Shown here: positions 1-9,105 of the stretch, one piece after another
How positions within the stretch are numbered: position 1 is the stretch's first letter
Layout: the number at the start of each line of letters is the position of its first letter
DNA from: Kosakonia oryzendophytica
GTDB taxonomy: Bacteria > Pseudomonadota > Gammaproteobacteria > Enterobacterales > Enterobacteriaceae
Length of the DNA stretch: 64,000 bases
Reading direction: 5' to 3'
NCBI RefSeq assembly: GCF_900094925.1
Contig: NZ_FMAY01000007.1
Location: forward strand, 124,001 to 188,000
Notes under the pieces: model-generated
What the model was told of the DNA's origin: nothing
The model's input: only the letters and a program-made list of their open reading frames with translations
The model's database searches: none
Program-made: the position numbers and the translations under genes

Positions 1-291
1 CACGTCTACAGCATTGGGTGGGATGGCAACCTCTTCCTGCGCTTCCCGCAGCGCGGCGGCAATCAATGAGGCGTCGCTACTGTCGACCGCGCCGCCGGGG
101 AAGGCGACCTGGCCCGCATGTTTACGCAGCAGCGGCGAGCGTTGCGTTAACAGCAAACCAGGCTGTTTGCGCCGGACGATAGGCACCAGCACAGCCGCCT
201 GGCGCGAGTGAAGGGTTTGCGGGCTAAGCTGTGGCCGTAAAAGTTGAAAGCGCGATAAAAAATCATCCAGGGTCAAAGCCGGTTGCTCCAC
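1..291 (-). CDS. nudL: NudL, Nudix CoA pyrophosphatase (3' end outside window)
   Basis: This is the first 97 codons of a Nudix hydrolase of the CoA-pyrophosphatase type (NudL/YeaB). By family knowledge such enzymes cleave the pyrophosphate of CoA or related nucleotides. The translation starts with GTG at 291 and begins [20 protein letters not shown]. It includes [13 protein letters not shown] followed by ALREAQEEV, which is the Nudix box with its REUxEE metal-binding glutamates. The GTG lies 3 nt after the pabB stop, so the two genes are probably co-transcribed, as in E. coli. The C-terminus runs off the left edge, so this is truncation by the window and not a broken gene. Confidence 0.93.
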   Translation of the reverse strand, partial: MEQPALTLDDFLSRFQLLRPQLSPQTLHSRQAAVLVPIVRRKQPGLLLTQRSPLLRKHAGQVAFPGGAVDSSDASLIAAALREAQEEVAIPPNAVDV

Positions 292-294
292 GAA

Positions 295-1647
295 TCATTT
301 CTCCAGTTGCCGCAGAATACGATTAACTTTATCAAAGGTTTCCTGATATTCCGCTTCTTCCTGACTATCGGCGACAATGCCACCGCCCGCGGAACAGTAA
401 ATCTGCCCGTCGCAGGCAGTCAGCGTACGGATCGTGATGCTGGTATCCATATTGCCGCAAAAGCTGATATAGCCAATGCTGCCGCACCAGGCATTGCGAC
501 GCTGTGGCTCCAGTTGATCAATAATTTCCATCGCGCGGACTTTGGGTGCGCCCGTAATCGAGCCGCCAGGAAAAGCCGCGCGTAACAGATCGCAAGCTTG
601 CCGGCCAGCCGGGAGTGTTGCTGTAACGGTACTGACCAGGTGATGGACAGCCGGAAAAGGTTCCACCACAAACAGTTCTGGCACCCGCACCGAACCCGGT
701 AGCGCCACGCGGCCAATATCATTACGCATTAAATCGACAATCATCAGATTCTCTGCGCGATCTTTTGGCGACGAGGCCAGTCTCTTCGCCTGTTCCGCAT
801 CAGCCTGCGGGTCGGCAAGCCGTGGAAGGGTGCCTTTGATCGGCCGTGTTTCGATGTTGTTGCCCTCAAGGCGGATAAAACGCTCCGGCGATAGACTAAG
901 TATCGCCCCTTGTTGCAAGCGCAGGAAGGCACTGAAGGGGGCGCGATTTTCACGGTTTAAGCGGCAAAAGGCCAGCCATTCATCCCCTTGATAATTCGCC
1001 TGAAAACGCTGCGCGAGATTGACCTGGTAACAGTCGCCACTGTGCAACCAGGCCTGTACCTGGCGGAATTTTTCCCCGTACTCTTCCCGGCTCATGTTCG
1101 CCTGCCAGGCAGACGTTAAGCGGAAATCTTCCCGTTCCGGCGCAGTTTGTGTGCTCAGCCAGTCCAGACGTGCATTAACATCGCCATGGCTCAGCAGCGT
1201 CACCCGCTGACGTTGATGATCCACCACCAGAGCCCAGTCATAAATTCCCACTGCCATTTCTGGCAAGGTGATATCCTGTTCGGCATGGCAGGGTAGTTTT
1301 TCAAAACGCCGGCCTAAATCATAACCAAACAGGCCTAACGCACCGCCCTGAAACGGCAACTCCGGGTCAGAAGTGTTACGTAAGCCATACTCGTCGAGGG
1401 CGTGTTGTAACAGCGCCAACGGATCATCACTGTATTTTTCTGTATCGTTAAAGGTCGTGATCTCGCCGCGCGTGGTGAGCGTCGTCAAGGGGTCGGCCAC
1501 CAGAATATCAAAGCGATTGTGCGGATGTTCGGCATGGCCCGAATGCAGCAGCATGGCCCACGGCTGATGGCTGATTGGGGCAAAGTAGTATTCGGCAGCG
1601 TCGGGGCGCCACGGCAGAGAGATTACGGCGGGGGATAACGTCTTCAT
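295..1647 (-). CDS. pabB: PabB, aminodeoxychorismate synthase component I
   Basis: This 450-residue chorismate-utilising enzyme makes 4-amino-4-deoxychorismate from chorismate and the ammonia supplied by PabA, the first step from chorismate to p-aminobenzoate and folate. The C-terminal chorismate-binding domain is clear. It contains IETRPIKGTLPR, whose PIKGT lysine marks the PabB branch of the family, then DRAENLMIVDLMRNDIGRV and PGGSITGAPKVRAMEIID. The length matches E. coli PabB (about 453 aa). It is followed 3 nt later by nudL on the same strand. The ATG at 1647 fits the expected N-terminus (MKTLSPAVI). Nothing is abnormal. Confidence 0.97.
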   Translation of the reverse strand: MKTLSPAVISLPWRPDAAEYYFAPISHQPWAMLLHSGHAEHPHNRFDILVADPLTTLTTRGEITTFNDTEKYSDDPLALLQHALDEYGLRNTSDPELPFQGGALGLFGYDLGRRFEKLPCHAEQDITLPEMAVGIYDWALVVDHQRQRVTLLSHGDVNARLDWLSTQTAPEREDFRLTSAWQANMSREEYGEKFRQVQAWLHSGDCYQVNLAQRFQANYQGDEWLAFCRLNRENRAPFSAFLRLQQGAILSLSPERFIRLEGNNIETRPIKGTLPRLADPQADAEQAKRLASSPKDRAENLMIVDLMRNDIGRVALPGSVRVPELFVVEPFPAVHHLVSTVTATLPAGRQACDLLRAAFPGGSITGAPKVRAMEIIDQLEPQRRNAWCGSIGYISFCGNMDTSITIRTLTACDGQIYCSAGGGIVADSQEEAEYQETFDKVNRILRQLEK

Positions 1648-1731
1648 TGAACCTGACTCATGTGCGTCTTTGCTGGTGAATAGCGCGACCGCGTGGAATA
1701 ATTAGCGTCAACAATTTAGCAGGAGTTCACG

Positions 1732-1911
1732 ATGTTTGCAGGTTTACCTTCCCTTAGCCACGAGCAACAGCAAAAAGCAGTGGAACGTATTCAGGAGTTA
1801 ATGGCCGGCGGCATGAGCAGCGGACAGGCGATTGCGCAGGTTGCAGAAGAGTTGCGCGCCACCCATACCGGCGAGCGGATCGTGGCTCGCTTTGAAGACG
1901 AAGACGAGTAA
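1732..1911 (+). CDS. yoaH: YoaH, small UPF0181 protein
   Basis: This 59-codon ORF encodes [20 protein letters not shown] at its start and ends FEDEDE. It matches the conserved enterobacterial YoaH (UPF0181), an acidic, probably helical protein of unknown function. An AGGAG ribosome-binding site (about 1720-1725) precedes the ATG. The TAA stop at 1909-1911 directly abuts the stop codon of yoaB on the opposite strand, so the two genes converge with zero spacing. It is divergent from pabB. Identification is firm, but the role is not known. Confidence 0.92.
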
Positions 1912-2256
1912 TTACACCGCAGCGATAATTTTAATTTCCACTTTGTAGCGCGGGTTCATCAGTTTCGCTTGCACGGTGCAGCGAACTGGCGCATGGCCTG
2001 CCACAACCCACTCATCCCAGGCTTTATTCATCGCGGCGAAATCATTGCTGTCGGCAAGAAAAAGGGTGGCGTCGAGGATACGCGTTTTATCGCTACCTTG
2101 CTTTGCCAGCACTGCGTCGATTTGCGCCAGTGTGTTAGCAGTCTGCTCAAACGCATCGGCGTCCAGATTTTCCGGCACGCCGGTGTAGTACAACGTTTGA
2201 TTGTGGATCACTACATCTGACCAGCGGGCTGCTGCGTCAATTCGCACAATTGTCAT
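1912..2256 (-). CDS. yoaB: YoaB, RidA/YjgF-family protein
   Basis: This 114-residue member of the RidA (YjgF/YER057c/UK114) superfamily is a small trimeric protein family related to enamine/imine deaminases. The start was set at the ATG at 2256 (MTIVRIDAAARWSDVVIHNQ), which matches the E. coli YoaB length. An upstream in-frame extension to 2331 exists but is not supported by the family. Conserved features include YYTGVPENLDADAFEQT near residue 22 and the C-terminal HAPVRCTVQAKLMNP with the family R-x-x-V pattern. Deaminase activity of YoaB itself is inferred from the family. The stop codon abuts that of yoaH. Confidence 0.94.
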   Translation of the reverse strand: MTIVRIDAAARWSDVVIHNQTLYYTGVPENLDADAFEQTANTLAQIDAVLAKQGSDKTRILDATLFLADSNDFAAMNKAWDEWVVAGHAPVRCTVQAKLMNPRYKVEIKIIAAV

Positions 2257-2368
2257 AACCTTTTCCTTCTGATTCTCCATAGCGGGCACGCAAGAGTGCC
2301 ACATAAACCTGGCTGGCGTAAATCCGCACACCCTGACATAATCACTGTCGATTTAACCAGGGGGTAGT

Positions 2369-4279
2369 GTGACGGACGATTTTGCAACAGACGGCCAACT
2401 GGCCAATGCGATTCCGGGATTCAAACCGCGCGAGCCGCAGCGCCAGATGGCGCACGCGGTGACAGAGGCGATTCGCCAGGCTCAACCGCTGGTGGTCGAA
2501 GCCGGAACCGGCACCGGTAAAACCTACGCCTACCTGGCCCCGGCGCTACGTTCCGGGAAAAAAGTGATCATCTCTACCGGCTCCAAAGCGTTGCAGGACC
2601 AGCTCTACAGCCGCGATTTACCCACCGTTGCTAAAGCACTGGCCTTTAGCGGGCGCACCGCGTTACTGAAAGGCCGCTCCAACTACCTGTGCATTGAGCG
2701 TCTGGAACAACAAGCGCTGGCGGGGGGTGATCTGCCGGTACAGACGCTTAGTGATGTGATCCTGCTGCGTTCATGGTCGAACCAAACGACCGATGGTGAC
2801 ATCAGCACCTGCGTCAGCGTGGCGGAGGATTCGCAAGCCTGGCCCCTGGTCACCAGCACCAATGACAACTGTCTTGGCAGCGATTGCCCAATGTATAAAG
2901 ACTGTTTTGTGGTAAAAGCGCGTAAGAAAGCGATGGACGCCGATGTGGTAGTGGTTAACCACCATCTGTTTCTCGCCGATATGGTGGTGAAAGAGAGTGG
3001 ATTCGGTGAACTTATCCCGGAAGCAGAGGTGATGATCTTTGACGAAGCGCATCAGCTTCCGGATATCGCCAGCCAGTATTTTGGGCAGTCACTCTCCAGT
3101 CGTCAGCTACAGGATCTGGCAAAAGATTTCACCATCGCTTACCGGACTGAACTGAAAGACACCGCTCAGTTGCAGAAGTGCGCCGACCGGCTGGCGCAGA
3201 GCGCGCAGGATTTTCGCCTGCAACTGGGTGAACCGGGTTATCGCGGCAATCTGCGCGAACTGCTGGCGGATGCGAACATTCAGCGCGCATTGTTACTACT
3301 CGATGATGCGCTTGAACTCTGTTACGACGTGGCAAAACTCTCCCTCGGGCGTTCCGCATTGCTGGATGCCGCTTTTGAACGCGCTACGCTCTATCGCGCG
3401 CGCCTGAAACGGCTGAAAGAGATCAACCAGCCGGGTTACAGCTACTGGTACGAATGCACATCCCGGCATTTTACACTGGCGCTCACGCCGCTGACGGTGT
3501 CAGATAAATTCACCGAAGTGATGGCGCAGAAAAAAGGCAGCTGGATTTTTACGTCTGCAACGCTGTCGGTGAATGACGATTTGCATCATTTTACAGCGCG
3601 GTTAGGTATTGAAAGTGCGGAGTCGTTACTGTTACCCAGTCCTTTTGATTACCAACGCCAGGCGTTATTGTGCGTCCCGCGGAATTTGCCGCAGACCAAT
3701 CAACCGGGGGCTGCGCGCCAGCTTGCCGCCATGTTGCGGCCCTTGATTGAAGCGAACAATGGCCGCTGCTTTATGCTCTGTACGTCGCACGCCATGATGC
3801 GCGATCTTGCGGAACAGTTCCGCGCCACCCTGACCTTGCCGGTGCTGTTGCAAGGCGAAACCAGTAAAGGCCAGCTATTGCAACAGTTCGTTAGTGCTGG
3901 CAATGCGCTGTTGGTGGCAACCAGCAGTTTCTGGGAAGGGGTGGACGTGCGCGGCGATACCCTGTCGCTGGTGATCATCGACAAACTGCCGTTTACCTCG
4001 CCGGACGATCCGTTGCTGAAAGCGCGCATGGAAGATTGTCGCCTGCGCGGCGGCGATCCCTTTGACGAAGTGCAGTTACCGGAAGCCGTGATTACGCTGA
4101 AACAAGGCGTCGGGCGACTGATCCGTGACGTGGACGATCGTGGCGTGCTGGTGATTTGTGATAACCGGCTGGTGATGCGCCCGTATGGTGCGGTGTTCTT
4201 GTCGAGTCTTCCGCCTGCCCCCCGCACTCGGGACATTCGCCGCGCAGTCGACTTTCTCGCATCGCCGCCGGCGCAGTAA
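2369..4279 (+). CDS. yoaA: YoaA, XPD/DinG-like Fe-S DNA helicase
   Basis: This 636-residue superfamily 2 ATP-dependent DNA helicase belongs to the XPD/DinG group. In E. coli, YoaA partners with the clamp-loader subunit HolC (chi) in DNA repair. It starts with GTG at 2369, matching the E. coli N-terminus MTDDFA. Visible motifs are Walker A GTGTGKT (residues 46-52), four cysteines for a 4Fe-4S cluster (Cys108, Cys168, Cys173, Cys179), the DEAH box FDEAHQLPD (from residue 224), SATLSVND for motif III and the C-terminal KQGVGRLIRD motif VI. It is complete. tsaB follows 58 nt downstream. Confidence 0.96.
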   Translation: MTDDFATDGQLANAIPGFKPREPQRQMAHAVTEAIRQAQPLVVEAGTGTGKTYAYLAPALRSGKKVIISTGSKALQDQLYSRDLPTVAKALAFSGRTALLKGRSNYLCIERLEQQALAGGDLPVQTLSDVILLRSWSNQTTDGDISTCVSVAEDSQAWPLVTSTNDNCLGSDCPMYKDCFVVKARKKAMDADVVVVNHHLFLADMVVKESGFGELIPEAEVMIFDEAHQLPDIASQYFGQSLSSRQLQDLAKDFTIAYRTELKDTAQLQKCADRLAQSAQDFRLQLGEPGYRGNLRELLADANIQRALLLLDDALELCYDVAKLSLGRSALLDAAFERATLYRARLKRLKEINQPGYSYWYECTSRHFTLALTPLTVSDKFTEVMAQKKGSWIFTSATLSVNDDLHHFTARLGIESAESLLLPSPFDYQRQALLCVPRNLPQTNQPGAARQLAAMLRPLIEANNGRCFMLCTSHAMMRDLAEQFRATLTLPVLLQGETSKGQLLQQFVSAGNALLVATSSFWEGVDVRGDTLSLVIIDKLPFTSPDDPLLKARMEDCRLRGGDPFDEVQLPEAVITLKQGVGRLIRDVDDRGVLVICDNRLVMRPYGAVFLSSLPPAPRTRDIRRAVDFLASPPAQ

Positions 4280-4337
4280 TTTGCTACGGACTGTGGTAAG
4301 ATGCGCGCCATTTTGTTGATAGTGGACTGTTATACCC

Positions 4338-5033
4338 ATGCGAATTCTGGCTATTGATACCGCCACGGAAGCGTGTTCTGTCGCACTGTGGAACGATGGT
4401 ACGACCTTCGCTCACTTCGAACTTTGCCCTCGCGAACACACACAACGCACCCTGCCGCTGGTTCAGGATGTCCTGCACGATGCAAAAATATCCCTTACGC
4501 AACTCGACGCGCTGGCGTTTGGTCGCGGTCCAGGCAGCTTTACCGGTGTACGCATTGGCATTGGCATTGCGCAGGGACTGGCGTTGGGGGCGGAACTGCC
4601 GATGATTGGTGTTTCAACGCTGGCGACCATGGCGGAAGGTGCATGGCGTAAAACCGGCGCAACCCGCGTGCTGGCGGCCATCGACGCACGTATGGGGGAA
4701 GTGTACTGGGCTGAGTATCAGCGTGATGAGCAGGGCGTTTGGCAGGGGGAAGAGAGCGAAGCGGTGCTCAATCCGCATGCCGTGATGGCGCGTCTGCAAC
4801 AGCTTGATGGGCAATGGGCCACCGTGGGCACAGGGTGGGCTGCCTGGCCGGAGATGGCCAGTACCTGTGCGCTGTCGCTCATCGATGGTCAAACCACGCT
4901 GCCTGCCGCCGAAGATATGCTGCCGATTGCCCGTCGCTTATTTACTGAGCAACGCACTGTAGCTGTTGAGCAGGCTGAACCAGTTTATTTGCGTAACGAA
5001 GTGGCGTGGAAGAAACTTCCGGGCCGTGAATGA
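4338..5033 (+). CDS. tsaB: TsaB, tRNA t6A37 modification scaffold
   Basis: This 231-residue TsaB (YeaZ) is the ASKHA-fold partner of TsaD and TsaE in forming N6-threonylcarbamoyladenosine at position 37 of ANN-decoding tRNAs. The N-terminus [20 protein letters not shown] and the motif [13 protein letters not shown] (about residues 57-69) are diagnostic. The length matches the family, and the short C-terminal region lacks the metal-binding histidines found in TsaD, as expected for TsaB. It lies between yoaA and the lipoprotein gene yeaY, as in E. coli. An essential housekeeping role is inferred from the family. Confidence 0.96.
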   Translation: MRILAIDTATEACSVALWNDGTTFAHFELCPREHTQRTLPLVQDVLHDAKISLTQLDALAFGRGPGSFTGVRIGIGIAQGLALGAELPMIGVSTLATMAEGAWRKTGATRVLAAIDARMGEVYWAEYQRDEQGVWQGEESEAVLNPHAVMARLQQLDGQWATVGTGWAAWPEMASTCALSLIDGQTTLPAAEDMLPIARRLFTEQRTVAVEQAEPVYLRNEVAWKKLPGRE

Positions 5034-5069
5034 ATCTCAGTAGTACAAACTGAGTTGAGGAGTCGCATC

Positions 5070-5657
5070 ATGGCGGGTCAAAAAAGAGGTATGCGCTGGT
5101 TGCTGGCCGGTCTGGCAACGGCAGTGTTAAGCGGTTGTGTTTCTGTGCCTGACGCGATTAAAGGAACCAGTCCAACGCCGCAGGAAGATTTGGTGCGGGT
5201 GATGAATGCGCCCACGCTGTATGTCGGTCAGGAAGGGCGTTTTGGCGGCAAGGTTGTTGATATTAAGAACCAGCAAGGGAAAACCCGGCTGGAGATCGCT
5301 GCCGTACCTCTGGATAGCGGCGCGCGCCCGGTGCTTGGCGAGCCTTCGGTAGGCCGTATTTATGCCGACGTGAACGGTTTTCTTGATCCTGTCGACTTCC
5401 GCAATCAGTTAGTGACCGTCGTCGGTCCTATCACCGGTACTGCTGAAGGGAAAGTGGGCGACGCGCCCTATAAATATATGGTGATGCAGGCCAACGGCTA
5501 CAAACGCTGGCGTTTGACCCAGCAGGTTGTGATGCCGCCGCAGCCTGTCGATCCCTGGTTTTGGGGACCGGGGCCACGCCCCTGGCACTCCGGGTTAGGG
5601 GGCTGGGGTTGGTACCCGCCCGAGCCGGCCCGTGTTGAGACTGTCGTGACAGAGTAA
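5070..5657 (+). CDS. yeaY: YeaY, Slp-family outer-membrane lipoprotein
   Basis: This 195-residue predicted lipoprotein is a paralogue of the starvation lipoprotein Slp. The ATG at 5070 is chosen because TTGAGGAG lies just upstream and the N-terminus ([15 protein letters not shown]...) then reads as a lipoprotein signal peptide ending in the lipobox LSGC, with Cys at about residue 23. The mature part contains [20 protein letters not shown] and [20 protein letters not shown], typical of Slp/YeaY. The C-terminus is rich in Trp, Gly and Pro. The envelope role is unknown. It is followed by a terminator hairpin. Confidence 0.92.
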   Translation: MAGQKRGMRWLLAGLATAVLSGCVSVPDAIKGTSPTPQEDLVRVMNAPTLYVGQEGRFGGKVVDIKNQQGKTRLEIAAVPLDSGARPVLGEPSVGRIYADVNGFLDPVDFRNQLVTVVGPITGTAEGKVGDAPYKYMVMQANGYKRWRLTQQVVMPPQPVDPWFWGPGPRPWHSGLGGWGWYPPEPARVETVVTE

Positions 5658-5682
5658 TCCCTTGTTCTTACAAGAGAAAGAG

Positions 5683-5711
5683 ACAGCGGCCTGGCCGCTG
5701 TTTCTGTCTTT
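5683..5711 (+). terminator. Rho-independent terminator after yeaY
   Basis: The 8-bp perfect stem ACAGCGGC/GCCGCTGT (5683-5690 with 5694-5701) closes a 3-nt loop and is followed by the T-rich TTCTGTCTTT. It lies 26 nt after the yeaY stop. Confidence 0.8.
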
Positions 5712-5773
5712 AGCGGTGTATAAGAAAAATAATTAGTGACGCGCTTCGCAACCTTCGGTTCGCTTAATTAATA

Positions 5774-5790
5774 AACTGGTACGCTGAGTT
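5774..5790 (+). promoter_or_regulatory. FadR operator upstream of fadD
   Basis: The 17-mer AACTGGTACGCTGAGTT agrees with the known E. coli fadD FadR site, and the sequence after it (TAATATTATGTTAAC) is also conserved there. FadR bound here is expected to repress fadD until long-chain acyl-CoA releases it. The assignment rests on similarity to the characterised site. fadR itself lies in this window at 13732. Confidence 0.85.
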
Positions 5791-5862
5791 AATATTATGT
5801 TAACGACTTGTTTATTAAATGGGGTTGTGATGACCAAAAATACTCATTTCAGAGGTGATGCA

Positions 5863-7548
5863 TTGAAGAAGGTTTGGCTTAACCGTTATCCCGCAGATGT
5901 TCCTGCGGAGATCAATCCCGACCGTTATCAATCCCTGGTTGAATTATTCGAACACTCCACAGCACGTTATGCCGATCAGCCCGCATTTATCAATATGGGC
6001 GAGGTGATGACATACCGGAAGCTGGAAGAGCGCAGCCGTGCATTTGCTGCCTATCTTCAGCAAGGCTTGGGGCTGAAAAAAGGCGATCGCGTCGCGTTGA
6101 TGATGCCAAACCTGCTGCAATATCCGGTTGCGTTATTTGGCATTTTGCGTGCCGGGATGATTGTGGTGAACGTGAACCCTCTGTATACCCCGCGCGAACT
6201 TGAACACCAACTGAATGATAGCGGTGCGTCCGCGATTGTGATTGTCTCGAACTTCGCCCATACCCTGGAGAAAGTGGTTGATAAAACCCAGGTGCGCCAT
6301 GTGATCCTGACCCGCATGGGCGATCAGCTGTCGTCGGCAAAAGGCACGCTGGTGAACTTTGTCGTCAAATATGTTAAACGCCTGGTACCGAAATACCATC
6401 TTCCGGATGCCATTTCGTTCCGTCGCGCATTGCAAAGCGGTTATCGCATGCAGTACGTCAAACCTGAGGTGATTGCAGACGACCTCGCTTTCCTGCAATA
6501 CACCGGTGGAACCACCGGAGTAGCGAAAGGGGCGATGCTGACTCATCGCAACATGCTGGCAAATCTTGAACAGGTGAACGCGACTTACGGGCCGTTGTTG
6601 CACCGCGGCAAAGAGCTGGTAGTGACGGCGCTTCCGCTGTATCACATTTTTGCACTGACCATGAACTGCCTGCTGTTTATTGAACTGGGCGGGCAAAACC
6701 TGCTGATCACCAACCCACGTGATATCCCGGGGCTGGTCAAAGAGCTGGCGAAATACCCATTCACCTCGATGACAGGGGTAAATACGCTGTTTAACGCGCT
6801 GCTCAATAATGATGAGTTCCGCAAACTGGATTTCTCTTCGCTTCACTTGTCCGCAGGCGGGGGGATGCCGGTACAGCAAGCAGTGGCGGATCGCTGGGTT
6901 AAACTGACCGGGCAGTATCTGCTGGAGGGTTATGGCCTGACTGAATGCTCGCCGCTGGTGAGCGTAAACCCGCATGACATCGATTATCACAGCGGCAGTA
7001 TTGGTCTGCCGGTTCCGTCCACTGAGGCCAAACTGGTGGATGATGAGGGGAATGAAGTTGCGCCAGGCGAACCCGGGGAGTTGTGTGTGAAAGGGCCGCA
7101 GGTGATGCTGGGTTACTGGCAGCGACCGGATGCGACGGATGAAATTCTGCGTGACGGCTGGCTGTACACCGGTGACATTGCCGTGATGGACGACGAAGGT
7201 TTCCTGCGTATTGTCGATCGCAAAAAAGACATGATTCTGGTCTCGGGTTTTAATGTCTACCCGAACGAGATTGAAGACGTTGTTATGCAGCATTCTGGGG
7301 TGCGTGAAGTGGCTGCTGTGGGCGTCCCGTCTGAAAACAGCGGTGAAGCGGTGAAGATCTTTGTCGTCAAGAAAGAGGAAAGCCTGACGGAAGATGCGCT
7401 GATAGCCTTCTGTCGCCGCCAACTGACGGGCTATAAGGTGCCGAAGCTGGTGGAATTCCGCAGTGAATTGCCAAAATCAAACGTCGGTAAGATTTTACGA
7501 CGAGAATTACGTGACGAAGCGCGTGGCAAAGTGGACAATAAAGCCTGA
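5863..7548 (+). CDS. fadD: FadD, long-chain fatty acid--CoA ligase
   Basis: This 561-residue acyl-CoA synthetase activates exogenous long-chain fatty acids to acyl-CoA at the inner membrane, coupling uptake to beta-oxidation. The start is TTG at 5863 ([14 protein letters not shown]), preceded by AGAGGTG, and the same TTG start is used in E. coli. The in-frame upstream ATGs at 5797 and 5830 give a longer protein that the family does not support. ANL-superfamily motifs are present: [13 protein letters not shown] (P-loop), YGLTECSPL, the acyl-adenylate region [12 protein letters not shown], and [16 protein letters not shown] (the fatty-acyl synthetase signature). The C-terminal catalytic lysine lies in [11 protein letters not shown]. 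The upstream FadR operator and downstream terminator complete the unit. Confidence 0.97.
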   Translation: MKKVWLNRYPADVPAEINPDRYQSLVELFEHSTARYADQPAFINMGEVMTYRKLEERSRAFAAYLQQGLGLKKGDRVALMMPNLLQYPVALFGILRAGMIVVNVNPLYTPRELEHQLNDSGASAIVIVSNFAHTLEKVVDKTQVRHVILTRMGDQLSSAKGTLVNFVVKYVKRLVPKYHLPDAISFRRALQSGYRMQYVKPEVIADDLAFLQYTGGTTGVAKGAMLTHRNMLANLEQVNATYGPLLHRGKELVVTALPLYHIFALTMNCLLFIELGGQNLLITNPRDIPGLVKELAKYPFTSMTGVNTLFNALLNNDEFRKLDFSSLHLSAGGGMPVQQAVADRWVKLTGQYLLEGYGLTECSPLVSVNPHDIDYHSGSIGLPVPSTEAKLVDDEGNEVAPGEPGELCVKGPQVMLGYWQRPDATDEILRDGWLYTGDIAVMDDEGFLRIVDRKKDMILVSGFNVYPNEIEDVVMQHSGVREVAAVGVPSENSGEAVKIFVVKKEESLTEDALIAFCRRQLTGYKVPKLVEFRSELPKSNVGKILRRELRDEARGKVDNKA

Positions 7549-7567
7549 GCTATGCATTAATCGCCCT

Positions 7568-7592
7568 AACGCCGGTTAAGCCGGCGTTTTTT
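7568..7592 (+). terminator. Rho-independent terminator of fadD, also part of the rnd leader
   Basis: The stem AACGCCGG/CCGGCGTT (7568-7575, 7581-7588) has a 5-nt loop and runs into a T-tract. It ends 28 nt before the rnd UUG codon. In E. coli a terminator-like stem and U-run in the rnd leader is reported to be needed for rnd translation, so this element may do both jobs. The dual role here is inference. Confidence 0.8.
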
Positions 7593-7619
7593 ATGGGTGC
7601 AAACTAAAGAGATAATGAT

Positions 7620-8747
7620 TTGAATTACCAGATGATCACGACGAACGATGCACTGGCGGCGTTGTGTGAAGCCGCCAGTGCGTTTCCGGCCATTGCCCTG
7701 GACACCGAATTTGTTCGCACCCGTACTTACTACCCGCAATTGGGGCTGATTCAGCTCTATGACGGTGAGCATGTGGCGCTGATTGATCCGCTGTCTATTA
7801 CCGACTGGACGCCGTTTCGCAACCTGTTGATCAATACGCAGGTGACCAAATACCTGCACGCGGGGAGCGAAGATCTGGAGGTATTCCTGAACGCCTTCGG
7901 CGTCCAGCCACAGCCGATGATTGATACCCAAATCCTGGCTGCATTTTGCGGTCGTCCGCTGTCATGGGGTTTTGCCGCCATGGTGGAGGAATTTACTGGT
8001 CTGGTTATCGATAAGAGCGAGTCACGTACCGACTGGCTGGCACGTCCGCTGACGGAACGCCAGTGCGACTATGCTGCTGCGGATGTGTGGTACCTGCTGC
8101 CGATCGCCAGCAAGCTCATGGCTGAAACGGAACAGGCCGGTCGACTGGACGCCGCGCTGGACGAATGCCGGTTGATGATGCAGCGTCGCCAGGACGTGCT
8201 GGCGCCGGAAGAGGCATGGCGCGATATCACCAACGCCTGGCAGTTGCGTACACGCCAGCTTGCCTGCCTGCGCTTGCTTGCGGACTGGCGGTTGCGTAAG
8301 GCGCGTGAGCGCGACCTTGCTGTGAATTTTGTCGTTCGGGAAGAGAACCTGTGGGCGGTTGCACGTTACATGCCGGCCAGCATGGGCGAGCTGGACAGCA
8401 TTGGTCTTTCCGGCAGTGAAATTCGTTTTCATGGTAAGACGCTGCTGGCGCTGGTTGCACAAGCGCAGGCTCTGCCGGAAGAGGAATTGCCGGAGCCGCT
8501 GTTGAATCTGATGGACATGCCGGGTTATCGCAAGGCATTCAAGGCCATTAAAGCGCTGGTGCAAGCCATTGGCGAAAGCGAGAAAGTGAGCGTTGAACTG
8601 CTGGCTTCGCGTCGTCAGATTAATCAACTGTTGAACTGGCACTGGAAATTGAAACCGCAGACAACAGTACCGGAATTAATTAGCGGTTGGCGGGGAGAAA
8701 TGATGGCCGATCAGCTGAAAAAATTACTGGATGAATATCCACGATAA
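7620..8747 (+). CDS. rnd: Rnd, ribonuclease D
   Basis: This 375-residue 3'-5' exoribonuclease of the DEDDy superfamily trims tRNA 3' ends. It starts with UUG at 7620 (MNYQMITTNDALAAL), as in E. coli. The DEDD catalytic residues are visible: ALDTEFVRTRTYYP (Asp and Glu of Exo I near residues 28-30), LHAGSEDLEVF (Exo II Asp near 85), and the Exo III region where RQCDYAAADVWYLLPI supplies Tyr and Asp near 151-155. Two HRDC domains follow (about 210-290 and 295-375). The length is identical to E. coli. The UUG start and the U-rich leader suggest low expression. Confidence 0.97.
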   Translation: MNYQMITTNDALAALCEAASAFPAIALDTEFVRTRTYYPQLGLIQLYDGEHVALIDPLSITDWTPFRNLLINTQVTKYLHAGSEDLEVFLNAFGVQPQPMIDTQILAAFCGRPLSWGFAAMVEEFTGLVIDKSESRTDWLARPLTERQCDYAAADVWYLLPIASKLMAETEQAGRLDAALDECRLMMQRRQDVLAPEEAWRDITNAWQLRTRQLACLRLLADWRLRKARERDLAVNFVVREENLWAVARYMPASMGELDSIGLSGSEIRFHGKTLLALVAQAQALPEEELPEPLLNLMDMPGYRKAFKAIKALVQAIGESEKVSVELLASRRQINQLLNWHWKLKPQTTVPELISGWRGEMMADQLKKLLDEYPR

Positions 8748-8785
8748 TAACTGTAAATAATTACAGTGTATTTCGGATAATAAAC

Positions 8786-8814
8786 AAAAAAGGCAGAAAT
8801 CATCTGCCTTTTTT
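8786..8814. terminator. Bidirectional terminator between rnd and minE
   Basis: The inverted repeat AAAAAAGGCAGA/TCTGCCTTTTTT spans 8786-8797 and 8803-8814 with a 5-nt loop. Its A- and T-tails provide a U-run on either strand, so it can end both the rnd (+) and the minCDE (-) transcripts. Confidence 0.9.
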
Positions 8815-8835
8815 AATGCCTGCATGAAACGTCAT

Positions 8836-9102
8836 TTATTTCGTTTCTTCTGCTTCCGGTAGGGTGACGTTAAGTTCCAGAATGGAAATATCATCCCCTT
8901 TTTGTTCCAGTTGAACCGTCACCATCTCTGGATCGATTTGTACATACTTACAAATCACTTCCAGAATATCCCGCTTGAGCTGCGGTAAATAATGGGGTTC
9001 AGCGTCGCTGCGGCGACGTTCTGCAACAATAATTTGCAGGCGTTCTTTAGCAATGCTGGCAGTGTTCTTTTTTCTGGAGAGAAAAAAGTCAAGTAATGCC
9101 AT
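8836..9102 (-). CDS. minE: MinE, cell division topological specificity factor
   Basis: This 88-residue MinE stimulates the MinD ATPase and drives pole-to-pole oscillation, so that division is blocked at the poles but not at mid-cell. The N-terminal membrane-targeting and MinD-binding part reads [20 protein letters not shown], with [11 protein letters not shown] as the contact helix/strand. The C-terminal dimerisation domain contains [16 protein letters not shown]. The length is as in E. coli. It is the last gene of minC-minD-minE, starting 3 nt after the minD stop. Confidence 0.97.
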   Translation of the reverse strand: MALLDFFLSRKKNTASIAKERLQIIVAERRRSDAEPHYLPQLKRDILEVICKYVQIDPEMVTVQLEQKGDDISILELNVTLPEAEETK

Positions 9103-9105
9103 AAC

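Noticed and set aside
6133-7422. Long minus-strand ORF (429 aa) inside fadD
   Set aside because: It lies wholly antisense to a clear FadD, and its translation is rich in His, Gln and Arg with no domain pattern. It is a codon-bias shadow.
8022-8642. Minus-strand ORF of 206 aa in rnd
   Set aside because: Antisense to the conserved DEDD and HRDC regions of RNase D. Its composition is typical of a shadow frame.
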